This document shows, piece after piece, positions 28,648 to 36,408 of a stretch of DNA of 64,000 nucleotides. The notes below the pieces were generated by a model. That model made no database searches and had not been told where the DNA came from. It was given only the letters and a program-made list of their open reading frames with translations. The stretch comes from DRPG01 sp964655065. GTDB taxonomy: Bacteria > Myxococcota_A > UBA796 > GCA-2862545. The translations under genes and the position numbers were made by a program. The stretch lies in NCBI GenBank assembly GCA_964655065.1, contig CAZZLC010000030.1, positions 19,420 to 83,419 of the forward strand. Reading direction: 5' to 3'. Every line of letters begins with the position of its first letter. Position 1 is the first letter of the stretch.

Positions 28648-29109
28648 ATGAGTTTGGAAGCTGCAAGTCCTGCCCCGACCCCCTACCACATCTGGGTGGC
28701 TCCCTACGAACGCGGTGGCCAGTACATTCGAGGTCACTGGCGTCCGCGGAGTGGCCACGCCGACGAGGCCCGCGCCTGGCTCGACGAGCGCGAGGGCCCT
28801 TCGGTCGACCTTCCCGCCGCCGACCCGCTCGAGCTCGACGACGAGGAGCGCATCGACGAGCGGGACCTGCCGCGTCCGCAGCCCCAGCGCGGCAATCAAC
28901 TTCCTCCGGTCGGCGCATCGCTCGCATCGGACGAGCCGCCCATCGGCGAGCTGCTGGCTCGACTCGGCATCGACCGCTCCGAGGGCCGGCGCTGGCGACG
29001 CACGGGTAAGCACCCGGCCCTCCGCTGGTCCCGTCGCGCCACCGGGCAGTCGCAGCCCCAGAGCGGTGTCTTCGACGACGATCCGCTCGAGGACCTCGCT
29101 GGCGTCTGA
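28648..29109 (+). CDS. Hypothetical protein, acidic and disordered
   Basis: A 153-residue protein. The N-terminal part (SPAPTPYHIWVAPYERGG, then RGHWRPRSGHADEARAWLDE) looks folded. It is followed by an acidic stretch (LELDDEERIDERDLP) and a basic/Gln-rich tail. No family recognised. It begins at the ATG behind a good promoter (28571-28598), although the ribosome binding site is weak. The gene is convergent with and 10 bp from the 499-residue unknown gene, at the left border of the MoxR/VWA/FHA region. Confidence 0.6.
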   Translation: MSLEAASPAPTPYHIWVAPYERGGQYIRGHWRPRSGHADEARAWLDEREGPSVDLPAADPLELDDEERIDERDLPRPQPQRGNQLPPVGASLASDEPPIGELLARLGIDRSEGRRWRRTGKHPALRWSRRATGQSQPQSGVFDDDPLEDLAGV

Positions 29110-29119
29110 CGGCTGGCCG

Positions 29120-30619
29120 TCAGCGCACGAAGCGCGGGCCGTCCTCCCACCCCACGACGAGGATCAGTGCGTCCTCGAGCTCTCGGACGCTCACCGGAGC
29201 ACCGAGTAGACCTCGCACGAGCGGGGAGACGGCAGCGAGACGCAAGCGGCCCAGGTCGACCAGGGACGTGGCCTCCGCATCCACGGCGTGACGCCGCCCG
29301 AGAAGGTCGAGGAGCCAGAGGTCGCGGCCCGGAGGGACCACGCCTCCTCGACGAATCGCGCGGGCCATCGCGGTGACGTGGGCCTGCACGAACCGCTGAC
29401 GCGCCGCGGGGTCGTTCGTGTGGAGCGCGCGACGCACGATGTGCTCGGCCCGAGGCTCGCTGGGAAGCGTGGCCAAGGCGAGGCGCTCCACGAGCTCGGG
29501 AGAGGCCAGCCCGGCGGCCGCACGCACCAGCTCTGCCTCGTCGGCCCCGGCGGGCATCTCGCCGAGCCGCCCGAGGCGCAATGCGACCACCGCCTCGCCC
29601 AAGGTGTCGAGGAGGGTCGGAGGCTCGGGCTCGCCGATCAACACCCCGACGAGGGCTTGGATACCGGGGTGCTCGAAGCGTCGAGCCAGCGCCGCGACAT
29701 ACCCGAGCGGCCACCGAATCGCGGCCGGGTCGACGGTCGGGAAGCAGATGTCGCCGAGATCGTCAGCCATGGCCACGATCGCCCGACGGTCTCCGCTGTC
29801 GGCGAGCCTCACGTCGACGGTGTCCCCGAACACGCGCCACTTTCGCAGATTGAAGTCGAGCACTGGATTGTCGACGATCTCGATCGGCTCGTCCTGGGCG
29901 TCACGCGAGACGACGAATCCGTCGCTGGACCACCCGACGTGCAGGGTGTCCGGCAGGGGACCACGCGTCACGCCCTCGTCCAGCACGCGAGGCCGCGAGA
30001 AGAAGGAGGGGCCCGCAACCCAGCGGTCTCCACGACGAACCGCCGGATGGTCCTCGAGGCGCCACTTCTTCTTCAGGACCTCGAGGGGAACCACCGGTTC
30101 CTGGAACAAGCGACTCGGCTGCAAGGTGCGAAGAGGATCCGGGCCGCGGGCCCCAGGCCACTCGTCGTGCAACACCACGCTGTCGCCAGGTCCCTCCAGC
30201 CTCGCCACGAACAGGATTCGGCCATCAATCGCGGTGATTCCCGCTGGAATCAGCGTCCCGTCGAGCCCCGGCGGACGACGGCGCGTGGCGTCCGCGTCGT
30301 TCGCGTCGGACGCCAGCGTCACGCGACAGCGGCGCAGCGCCCAGGCACGCCGGAACTGGCCCTCCCAGACCACGATCCGCTGGACGCGGTCGTAGAGGGC
30401 ACCCAACCGCTCGCGATCCGCTCGGCCCTCCACGACGGCGTCCAGCTCGTCCGCAATTTGCTTCAGCTCGTCGGCGGTCTGGATCGCGCCTGCGGCCAAC
30501 ATCGTCTCGGCCAGCGAGCGCAGGGCCTCGGACCGCCCCGGACCTGGAGTGGCGAGCCCCGCTCCGAACAACGCGGAGAGCTCCTCACGAAGGTCGGCGA
30601 GGACCTGGTCGACGCTCAC
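29120..30619 (-). CDS. Unknown 499-residue protein of the FHA/VWA/MoxR region
   Basis: Starts at GTG (VSVDQVLADLREELSALF), overlapping the stop of the upstream gene by 4 nt (GTGA). The N-terminal 100 residues are helical and charged. The middle (about 130-270) is beta-rich with VVLHDEWPGARGPDPL and DHPAVRRGDRWVAGPSFF. The last 180 residues are helical, repeat-like and Leu/Ala-rich. No catalytic motif, signal peptide or membrane helix is visible and no family was recognised. Coupling to the 374-residue gene suggests that the products act together. Confidence 0.7.
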   Translation of the reverse strand: MSVDQVLADLREELSALFGAGLATPGPGRSEALRSLAETMLAAGAIQTADELKQIADELDAVVEGRADRERLGALYDRVQRIVVWEGQFRRAWALRRCRVTLASDANDADATRRRPPGLDGTLIPAGITAIDGRILFVARLEGPGDSVVLHDEWPGARGPDPLRTLQPSRLFQEPVVPLEVLKKKWRLEDHPAVRRGDRWVAGPSFFSRPRVLDEGVTRGPLPDTLHVGWSSDGFVVSRDAQDEPIEIVDNPVLDFNLRKWRVFGDTVDVRLADSGDRRAIVAMADDLGDICFPTVDPAAIRWPLGYVAALARRFEHPGIQALVGVLIGEPEPPTLLDTLGEAVVALRLGRLGEMPAGADEAELVRAAAGLASPELVERLALATLPSEPRAEHIVRRALHTNDPAARQRFVQAHVTAMARAIRRGGVVPPGRDLWLLDLLGRRHAVDAEATSLVDLGRLRLAAVSPLVRGLLGAPVSVRELEDALILVVGWEDGPRFVR

Positions 30620-31740
30620 CGCCGAGCCCGCTTCAGCGGCTCGACCGTCAAGTGCACCAGGTGGGCACTCTTCACGCGGCGGCCCACGTTGACGGGTCGG
30701 GAGAACACGGCGGAGATGGGTGACAGCCCGATGGTCTCGCGGCCCAGGGTTGCTTCGGCGAGAAGCCCGTCCGGGGCCCACGCCGGGGTCGCGCACTGCT
30801 CGAGGTTGTCGATCAGCACGTCGTGCTCTGGCCGCAGGGGCACCGTGACGTCGAGGCGATGGCCGTGCCGGTCCAGAATGGCCGCCCGGACCCGGGCCCG
30901 CGTCTCGTCCACCAGCGGTCGCTCGATCCGGATCTCCTCGAGGTAGACGAGCGCTTGGGGATGTCCGTCGAGGGGACCCGACGGTGCCGCCTCGAGCCGG
31001 TCCACGATCGCCTGAAGATCCCTGACCGCAATTCGGCTCAGGGCCTGGCGGGGCGGGATGGCGGTCGGAATCACCACGAGCTCGCGGTGCAGCGACACTC
31101 GGGCGTCACTGGACAGCCGAACGTCATCGAGCGTCCAAGCCCCGTGACAGAACTCCTGCATGGTCAGCGGAGTAGCGTCCGAGAGCGGCATCCGGAGCAG
31201 CCTTGCGGGATCCGGGCCCACCATCCGGTCCGGCCGGGCCATCGTGGCCTCGAGCCATCGATCGGTGGCTCGTTCCCAGAGATGAGCGGTGACCCCTACG
31301 AATCCGGTGTCCGAGACCCAGCCGCGCGCCCCGGCGACCACGACGTCGAGCATGCCGTCCTGCGGATGGTACGTGCGCCGCGGCGTGCCCGCGACGCTCT
31401 CGATGTCGGCGACCTCGACCGCGTCGGGCACCACGGCTCGGGTGGCCAGCTCGAGCAGCCACAAGCGATTCATCGTCCGGAGCAGCGCCGAAGGGGTGAA
31501 CGACGGATCGCGCGAGATGTAGCGCTCGAGTGTGGTCTCGAGCCGCGTGAGCTCTCGCTCGATGCGAACGAGACGAGCATGGTGGGCCACCTGCGCCACC
31601 GTCCTCACCTCGCGGAGCGTCAGGGGCGTCACGCGCTGCCAGCCGTGCTCGGCGACTCGCCGAAGCAGGGTTCGGACCTGGTCGAGAGCGGGCTCCACCC
31701 TCTCCAGCCGCCGGTCACGCTCCGTCGTACTCTGGGTCAC
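30616..31740 (-). CDS. Unknown 374-residue protein of the FHA/VWA/MoxR region
   Basis: The N-terminal 100 residues form charged helices (DRRLERVEPALDQVRTLL, RLETTLERYIS). The rest is a beta-rich domain with GTPRRTYHPQDG, GVTAHLWERATDRWLEA and MARPDR segments. This pattern recalls uncharacterised proteins found next to SWIM-finger/MoxR/VWA genes in Actinobacteria, but no SWIM zinc motif is present and that link is from memory. No membrane segment. It is divergent from the FHA regulator gene across 153 bp and coupled to the 499-residue gene downstream. Confidence 0.7.
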   Translation of the reverse strand: MTQSTTERDRRLERVEPALDQVRTLLRRVAEHGWQRVTPLTLREVRTVAQVAHHARLVRIERELTRLETTLERYISRDPSFTPSALLRTMNRLWLLELATRAVVPDAVEVADIESVAGTPRRTYHPQDGMLDVVVAGARGWVSDTGFVGVTAHLWERATDRWLEATMARPDRMVGPDPARLLRMPLSDATPLTMQEFCHGAWTLDDVRLSSDARVSLHRELVVIPTAIPPRQALSRIAVRDLQAIVDRLEAAPSGPLDGHPQALVYLEEIRIERPLVDETRARVRAAILDRHGHRLDVTVPLRPEHDVLIDNLEQCATPAWAPDGLLAEATLGRETIGLSPISAVFSRPVNVGRRVKSAHLVHLTVEPLKRARR

Positions 31741-31893
31741 CTGCAGAAAACCCGGGAGGGGAGCCTCGGATGCGAGCCTTCTTTGGCCATTCGTGGGCCG
31801 GCGATGGAAAGCCGAGGGGGGAGGGCCCTCAACGGAGGATCAGGCCTCCGCCTTTGCCCGGGTCTGGCTGGATTTTTCCCGATCTGGAAGGTT
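31741..31893. promoter_or_regulatory. Divergent control region with short palindromes
   Basis: This 153-bp spacer separates the unknown gene pair (minus) from the FHA regulator (plus). It contains a perfect 10-bp palindrome GAGGGCCCTC (31821-31830) and a nearby inverted repeat, CGGAGG (31833-31838) with CCTCCG (31845-31850). These could be sites for the winged-helix regulator encoded next door. No convincing -35/-10 pair was found. Confidence 0.35.
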
Positions 31894-32883
31894 ATGCTCC
31901 GACCCATGCCAGCGTCCTATGAACTCGTTGTGGAAGGAGAGGGGGTGCAACCCCACTCCGTGACGGTCGGCGATCAGCCGTATTCCATCGGGCGCGGCCC
32001 GGACAACCACCTGGTCGTCCCCGACGGCATGGTCTCCTGGAACCACGTGAAGGTGTGGTCGGAACGAAGTACCGTCTGGCTCGCCGACGTCGGCAGCACC
32101 AACGGCACGTTCGTCAACGGGGCGCGCATTCGGGGCACCGTGCAGATCACCGAGGGCGACAAGATCGTGGTCGGCCCCCTCCAGCTGCACCTTCAGTCCC
32201 ACGGCGAGCGTACCGCCAACTCCGAGGCGGAGTTCGGCGTGGCGCTCGAAGAGCTGTCCACCAGGTCGCAGCACATCTTTCGCTCGAGCCGCTTCACGGT
32301 CGGCAGCGCCGAAGATGCTGACCTGCGCATCAAGGGAGCCACGCTCTACGCGGCCGAGTTCGCGGTCCACGGCCCCGACGACATCTGGATGATGGTCGAC
32401 ACCGAAGACACACCCGTAGAGCTCGGGCGAGTCATCGAGATTGCGGGCATGGAGTTCCGGCTGGTTCGGGTCGAAGGAAATCAGCGCCAGCCCACCATCC
32501 AGCCGCAGCGCGACCGGTTCCCCTACGCGCTTCGTGCGACGCTCGACGGCCCCACGGGTCCCGTCGCCGAGCTCTCGAACATCATCTCCGGCAACCGCGT
32601 GCGCATCGAGGCAGAGACCCGGGCCGTGCTGCTCTACCTGCTCGGCCGACGCGTCTCCGAAGACCAGAAGGGCGACGTGGCGAGAGACGAGATCGGCTGG
32701 TTGCCCGACGACGACGTGATCATCGGGGTGTGGGGCCGGGCGGGCCTTCCCGACGGAGCGAACCGGCTGAAGGTACTGGTCCACCGTCTCCGGGCGGAGA
32801 TCCGAAAGGCCGGGTTCGACCCCTGGTTCATCGAGCGCCGCCGACGCTTCATCCGCATTCGCGTCCGCGAAGTCACCGAGTGA
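31894..32883 (+). CDS. FHA domain / winged-helix DNA-binding regulator
   Basis: A 329-residue protein. The N-terminal FHA domain (about 8-100) has all binding landmarks: GRGPDN (Arg34), VSWNH (Ser48, His51) and STNGTFVNG (Asn70), so it should bind phosphothreonine peptides. A second, degenerate FHA-like unit lies at about 125-193. The C-terminus (about 209-325) is an OmpR-like winged helix with RLKVLVHRLRAEIRKAGFD and FIERRRRFIRIRV. EmbR-type regulators carry the same parts in the opposite order. ATG 31894 has GGAAGG upstream. No Ser/Thr kinase is in the window. Confidence 0.82.
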   Translation: MLRPMPASYELVVEGEGVQPHSVTVGDQPYSIGRGPDNHLVVPDGMVSWNHVKVWSERSTVWLADVGSTNGTFVNGARIRGTVQITEGDKIVVGPLQLHLQSHGERTANSEAEFGVALEELSTRSQHIFRSSRFTVGSAEDADLRIKGATLYAAEFAVHGPDDIWMMVDTEDTPVELGRVIEIAGMEFRLVRVEGNQRQPTIQPQRDRFPYALRATLDGPTGPVAELSNIISGNRVRIEAETRAVLLYLLGRRVSEDQKGDVARDEIGWLPDDDVIIGVWGRAGLPDGANRLKVLVHRLRAEIRKAGFDPWFIERRRRFIRIRVREVTE

Positions 32884-33295
32884 GCTGACCCACGCCGTCA
32901 GCCGGCTGCTCCGCGACCGGAAGGGGCGCAGCGACGAGCCCCTCCTCGTCCGGAAAGATCAGAGCGTTGACCCACAGGATCGCGGCCACCGACGCCAGCG
33001 TCCCGAGCAGGAGCCCGCCGACGACCCACGGCCACATCGGTGCGTCCCGTACCGCATCGTCCCTCTCGTTGACCGGCGGAGCAAGGGAGCCCTGCTCGAG
33101 CTCGGTCAACCGGCGACGGGCTTCGGGGGCGGGCGTGGGGTCGAGCCAGTTCGGTCGGGCATCGGAGACGCCAGGGTCGGTACGCTCGCGTCGGTCCGCG
33201 CTGGCGAACGACATTCTGGCCTCCACTGGGCCGAGCAGCCCGTCGAGCGGGGGCGCCGGGGGCTGGTCGGGGTTGTGATACCGATGATCGCTCAT
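32873..33295 (-). CDS. Single-helix membrane protein downstream of the VWA gene
   Basis: A 140-residue protein with a proline-rich, disordered N-terminal 85 residues, one transmembrane helix at about 88-113 (WPWVVGGLLLGTLASVAAIL) and a short acidic tail. Topology with the N-terminus in the cytoplasm is inferred. No family recognised. It lies 44 bp downstream of the VWA gene on the same strand, so it could anchor that soluble protein. The end overlaps the convergent FHA gene by 11 bp. Confidence 0.6.
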   Translation of the reverse strand: MSDHRYHNPDQPPAPPLDGLLGPVEARMSFASADRRERTDPGVSDARPNWLDPTPAPEARRRLTELEQGSLAPPVNERDDAVRDAPMWPWVVGGLLLGTLASVAAILWVNALIFPDEEGLVAAPLPVAEQPADGVGQLTR

Positions 33296-33339
33296 GATCC
33301 GTCCGTCAGCCGGCTCGTCGGATCGGCGAGGCGCGGTCT

Positions 33340-34503
33340 TCAGCCGGCCAGGTGCTGGGCGATCTGCTCCACGAGGTGCTTGGGGGTCACGACGCCCACC
33401 CACCAGCCACACGCGGCGAGCCGTCGCGCGACCGTGGCGTCGTAGTCGGCGCGCCCCTCGGCATCGATCGCACACAGGCCCAGGCCACGTACTCCGGCCG
33501 TCGCGAGCTCCCGGGCAATCGCCAGGCTCCGGGGGACGTCGTCGTAGACGTACCAGTCGCTGACCACGGCCACGATCGTCCGCTCCGGATCCGTGACCCG
33601 CTCCGCGCACGCCGCCATGGCGCCGAGCAGCGAGGTTCCGCCACCGAGCTGCGCCCCCATCAACACGGCGAGAGGGTCGTGGACCTGGTCGGAGACGTCG
33701 ACGACGCGATGATCCCAGAGCAACAGGTGTACGGTGACCGCGGGGAGACTCGCCAGGATCGCGGCCGTGATGGCGGCGTGAATCAGGCTGTCGAGCATCG
33801 AGCCCGACTGGTCCACGGCGACGATGATTCGCCAGGAGATCTGGCGCCGCTGGCGGTGCCGGAACTCGATGCGATCGGCCACGATCCTCTCGCGCTCTCG
33901 GTCGTAGTGCTTGAGGTTTCGCTCGATGGTCCGGATCCAGTCGGTATTCCGGAAGCTGCGGCGCGCTCCCGCCCGGGCCGAGGATGCGGTCCCGTGAAGC
34001 GTGGCGCGCGTCTCGGTCCGAAGCCGCTCCGCCATCCGGGCGACCACCTCTCGGACGATGCCGCGAGCCTGCTCGAGGACCGCCGGCGTCATCAAGTGCT
34101 TGAACTGGAGGATGCACCTAACGAGATCGGGATTTCGGTCCAGCGAGGCGAGCACCTCGGGGTCGGTGACGAGCTCGGTGAGTCCGTAGCGCGCGAGCGC
34201 GTCCCGCTCGATCACCTGGACTGCCTCGCGCGGGAACAGGACGCGGACGCCGGCGAGCCAGGCCGGCACGGTCAAGTCGTCGTGAGACATCCCCGCTCGC
34301 TGGTGGCCCCGCTCGGCGAACTCCCGGTCGTAGAGGAACCGCAGGGTCCGGTCCATGGACCGCGCCTCGGCGTCTTCGGCCTCGTCCTTCGATATCGGCA
34401 GGGCGTCGTCGGCATGGTGGCCGAGGACCAGGCGCCACCGCCTCGCGGCAGTGATCTTCGCTTCATCGTCGGCCAACACGCCCTCCCGATGGGGCTGGGT
34501 CAC
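33340..34503 (-). CDS. VWA domain protein with intact MIDAS
   Basis: A 387-residue soluble protein. The first 215 residues are helical. The C-terminal von Willebrand A domain has a complete metal-ion adhesion site: DQSGS (Asp231, Ser233, Ser235), GGGTS (Thr290) and VSDWY (Asp316). Such cytoplasmic VWA proteins typically work with MoxR AAA+ ATPases as metal-dependent adaptors; a MoxR gene lies 4.3 kb away. The start is GTG 34503; in-frame GTG/TTG codons 24-27 nt downstream follow a GGGAGGG and are possible. Confidence 0.8.
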   Translation of the reverse strand: MTQPHREGVLADDEAKITAARRWRLVLGHHADDALPISKDEAEDAEARSMDRTLRFLYDREFAERGHQRAGMSHDDLTVPAWLAGVRVLFPREAVQVIERDALARYGLTELVTDPEVLASLDRNPDLVRCILQFKHLMTPAVLEQARGIVREVVARMAERLRTETRATLHGTASSARAGARRSFRNTDWIRTIERNLKHYDRERERIVADRIEFRHRQRRQISWRIIVAVDQSGSMLDSLIHAAITAAILASLPAVTVHLLLWDHRVVDVSDQVHDPLAVLMGAQLGGGTSLLGAMAACAERVTDPERTIVAVVSDWYVYDDVPRSLAIARELATAGVRGLGLCAIDAEGRADYDATVARRLAACGWWVGVVTPKHLVEQIAQHLAG

Positions 34504-34610
34504 ATCCGTTCACCCAGCCCCGGCTCCTTTCAGATACAGTCAGCCGCTGGAGGGGTCACGCCCGCCATCGACGCGAGAGCGTCGCCGCCACGGTCGACGG
34601 AGGAGTCCTC

Positions 34611-34904
34611 ATGTCCATCGAAAATCCCTGGCCCGACTACGAGTTCCCCCTCGAGGGTAGTTCGCTTCGTACGTCCGACGTAAATCCGGAAACGGTGATC
34701 GTGGACTACGGCAGCGGAAGCCTCGAGCCGCTGATGGAGCAGTGGGCCGAAGCGATGCAGAAGGTCGGTTGGCAGCAGGTCGACAAGATCGAGGGAGAGT
34801 CCGAGACGCCGATGATGCACCTGATGTTCCGCCGCGAGGGCTCGCTCGCCCAGCTCACCTTCGAGAAGGCCCCCACCGGCGTGAGCGTCGCCGTCAGCCT
34901 CTGA
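34611..34904 (+). CDS. Small hypothetical protein
   Basis: A 97-residue acidic protein starting MSIENPWPDYEFPLEG, with GGAGGAG upstream. A predicted mixed alpha/beta fold includes VIVDYGSGSLEPLMEQWAEA and a C-terminal MMHLMFRREGSLAQLTFEK. No family recognised, no signal peptide or membrane helix. Its stop is one base from the GTG of mutT, so the two are co-translated. It is divergent from the VWA gene across 107 bp. Confidence 0.7.
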   Translation: MSIENPWPDYEFPLEGSSLRTSDVNPETVIVDYGSGSLEPLMEQWAEAMQKVGWQQVDKIEGESETPMMHLMFRREGSLAQLTFEKAPTGVSVAVSL

Positions 34905-34905
34905 C

Positions 34906-35292
34906 GTGCGGGTCGTCGCCGGAGCCTGGATCCGGGGCCCCCGGGTCCTGGCCGCCCAGCACGGACCGGGCTCGGATCGCGAGGGTCAGTGGGAGCTCCC
35001 CGGCGGCAAGGTCGAGCCCGGCGAGACCGACCACGAGGCGCTCCGCCGCGAGCTTGTCGAAGAACTCGGCGTCACGATCGAGGTCCGCGGCGATGCCATC
35101 GCCCGGGTTTCCAGGTGGCTCGGCTCGGAGACGCTCGAGCTGTGGGTCTACGAGGTCCGGGGGGACGAGGAGCCACGGGCGCTGGAGCACCAGGCCCTCG
35201 CCTGGGTCGACGCGACGGCTGGCGATGGGCTGTCGTGGTCGGCGGCGGACGCCGAGCTCTGGCCGAAGGTCCGGGATCGCCTGCTGCAGTAG
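34906..35292 (+). CDS. mutT: MutT-type NUDIX hydrolase
   Basis: A 128-residue pyrophosphohydrolase. The NUDIX box is exact: G at GKVEPGE, then REL, EEL and GV, spanning GKVEPGETDHEALRRELVEE. The preceding GQWELPGGK and overall length match MutT/8-oxo-dGTPase-like enzymes that cleanse the nucleotide pool; substrate is not proven by sequence. The start is GTG, one base after the previous stop. The secreted endonuclease-like gene follows after 32 bp. Confidence 0.85.
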   Translation: MRVVAGAWIRGPRVLAAQHGPGSDREGQWELPGGKVEPGETDHEALRRELVEELGVTIEVRGDAIARVSRWLGSETLELWVYEVRGDEEPRALEHQALAWVDATAGDGLSWSAADAELWPKVRDRLLQ

Positions 35293-35324
35293 GGCGCATT
35301 ACGCCTGCCCCGCGGAGGGTGGCG

Positions 35325-36308
35325 ATGATGTTGTGGTGGTTGGGGGCGTGCGTCGGAACGCCCCCCGGTCCGGATGGCAGCGAAGCGTCCACCTCGACGG
35401 AACCGACGACCGGCCCCGAGGCCCTACGCGTCGCGACCTGGAACGTCGAGGGTCTGGGCCCGGCCGGCAGCGACGAGCACGCGGCGACCCGGCAGGTGCT
35501 GGCGCGGATCGATGCTGACGTGATTGGCCTCAACGAGATTGATGCGGGCGAGGAAGACGCGCTGGTCGCCCTCGCGGTCGACCTCGGCTACGACGTCGTC
35601 CAGCCGCGAACCAACCCCTTCGGCACATCGCACAACGCGATGCTGTCCCGGCTTCCCATCGAGGTGGGCGCATTTCCGTCGAGCGCGGTGCTCTCGGGCG
35701 ACCCTGGCGCCAACGACGTCACTCGCTGGCCAGTGTCCGCGGCGGTCTCCGCCCCGTGGGGTGAGGTCGTCGCCGTGACGGTCCAGCACTGCAAAGCCGG
35801 GTTCGACCTCGACGATGCCTTCCGGCGCAGCGTGGATACCCACCGGCTCGGCCAGGCCGCCACCCGGGTGCCTGCCGACCGCGTCGTCGCCATGGGTGAC
35901 CTCAACGAGGACCGCGCCGAGATCGAGGCCTCGCCGCCGTCTCCCGCACGATGGTCGTTTCCTCCCGGGGGCCTCCCGGGTGACTACGTCCTGGGCGACG
36001 ACGTCGAGGCGATTCTCGGCGCCGGGGGACTCGCGAATCAGCCCTTCACCTTGCTCGCCGGGTTCGGCCTCACCGTGGTCGATGCGCTCCAGTCCGACGG
36101 TCGCTCGGCCTCGAGGGACTCGGGGCGGCTCATCGACTACGTGCTCGTGGGAGACGGCCTGGAAGCCGTCGCCTCCGAGATCTACGACAGCCGGGACGAG
36201 TCCTTCCGGGACGGAGTCCCGAAGGCAGGGGAGCCGCTCGAGCGGGCCGTGTCGCGTACCGCGTCCGACCATCTCCCGGTCGTCGTCGATCTGCAGCCAG
36301 CACGCTGA
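35325..36308 (+). CDS. Endonuclease/exonuclease/phosphatase family lipoprotein
   Basis: A 327-residue protein of the EEP superfamily. Motifs in order are VATWNVEGLG, IGLNEID, MGDLNEDRAE and the C-terminal SDHLPVVVDL, which together supply the metal and phosphate ligands. The N-terminus MMLWWLGACVG contains LGAC, a possible lipobox, followed by a Ser/Thr/Pro linker, so it is probably an envelope-anchored nuclease or phosphodiesterase. The signal lacks positive residues, leaving lipidation uncertain. GGAGGGTGG precedes the ATG. Confidence 0.8.
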   Translation: MMLWWLGACVGTPPGPDGSEASTSTEPTTGPEALRVATWNVEGLGPAGSDEHAATRQVLARIDADVIGLNEIDAGEEDALVALAVDLGYDVVQPRTNPFGTSHNAMLSRLPIEVGAFPSSAVLSGDPGANDVTRWPVSAAVSAPWGEVVAVTVQHCKAGFDLDDAFRRSVDTHRLGQAATRVPADRVVAMGDLNEDRAEIEASPPSPARWSFPPGGLPGDYVLGDDVEAILGAGGLANQPFTLLAGFGLTVVDALQSDGRSASRDSGRLIDYVLVGDGLEAVASEIYDSRDESFRDGVPKAGEPLERAVSRTASDHLPVVVDLQPAR

Positions 36309-36326
36309 GCGGCCGGCAGGAGGCCC

Positions 36327-36352
36327 CCCGGGTGGCCCATCCCCCACCCGGG
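36327..36352. terminator. Hairpin between convergent genes
   Basis: A 9-bp perfect stem (CCCGGGTGG at 36327-36335 with CCACCCGGG at 36344-36352) and an 8-nt loop lie in the 100-bp gap between the endonuclease-like gene and the convergent DUF5682 gene. There is no T-run on either strand, so it is a possible bidirectional transcription barrier rather than a classic intrinsic terminator. Confidence 0.4.
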
Positions 36353-36408
36353 AAGCCCGGATCGCGAGCAGAGACCTGTGGAATCCGCTGCAACCCTGCA
36401 CTCAGAGC

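Noticed and set aside
30616..31740. Naming this a SWIM zinc-finger protein from its neighbourhood.
   Set aside because: No CxC...CxH zinc motif is present.
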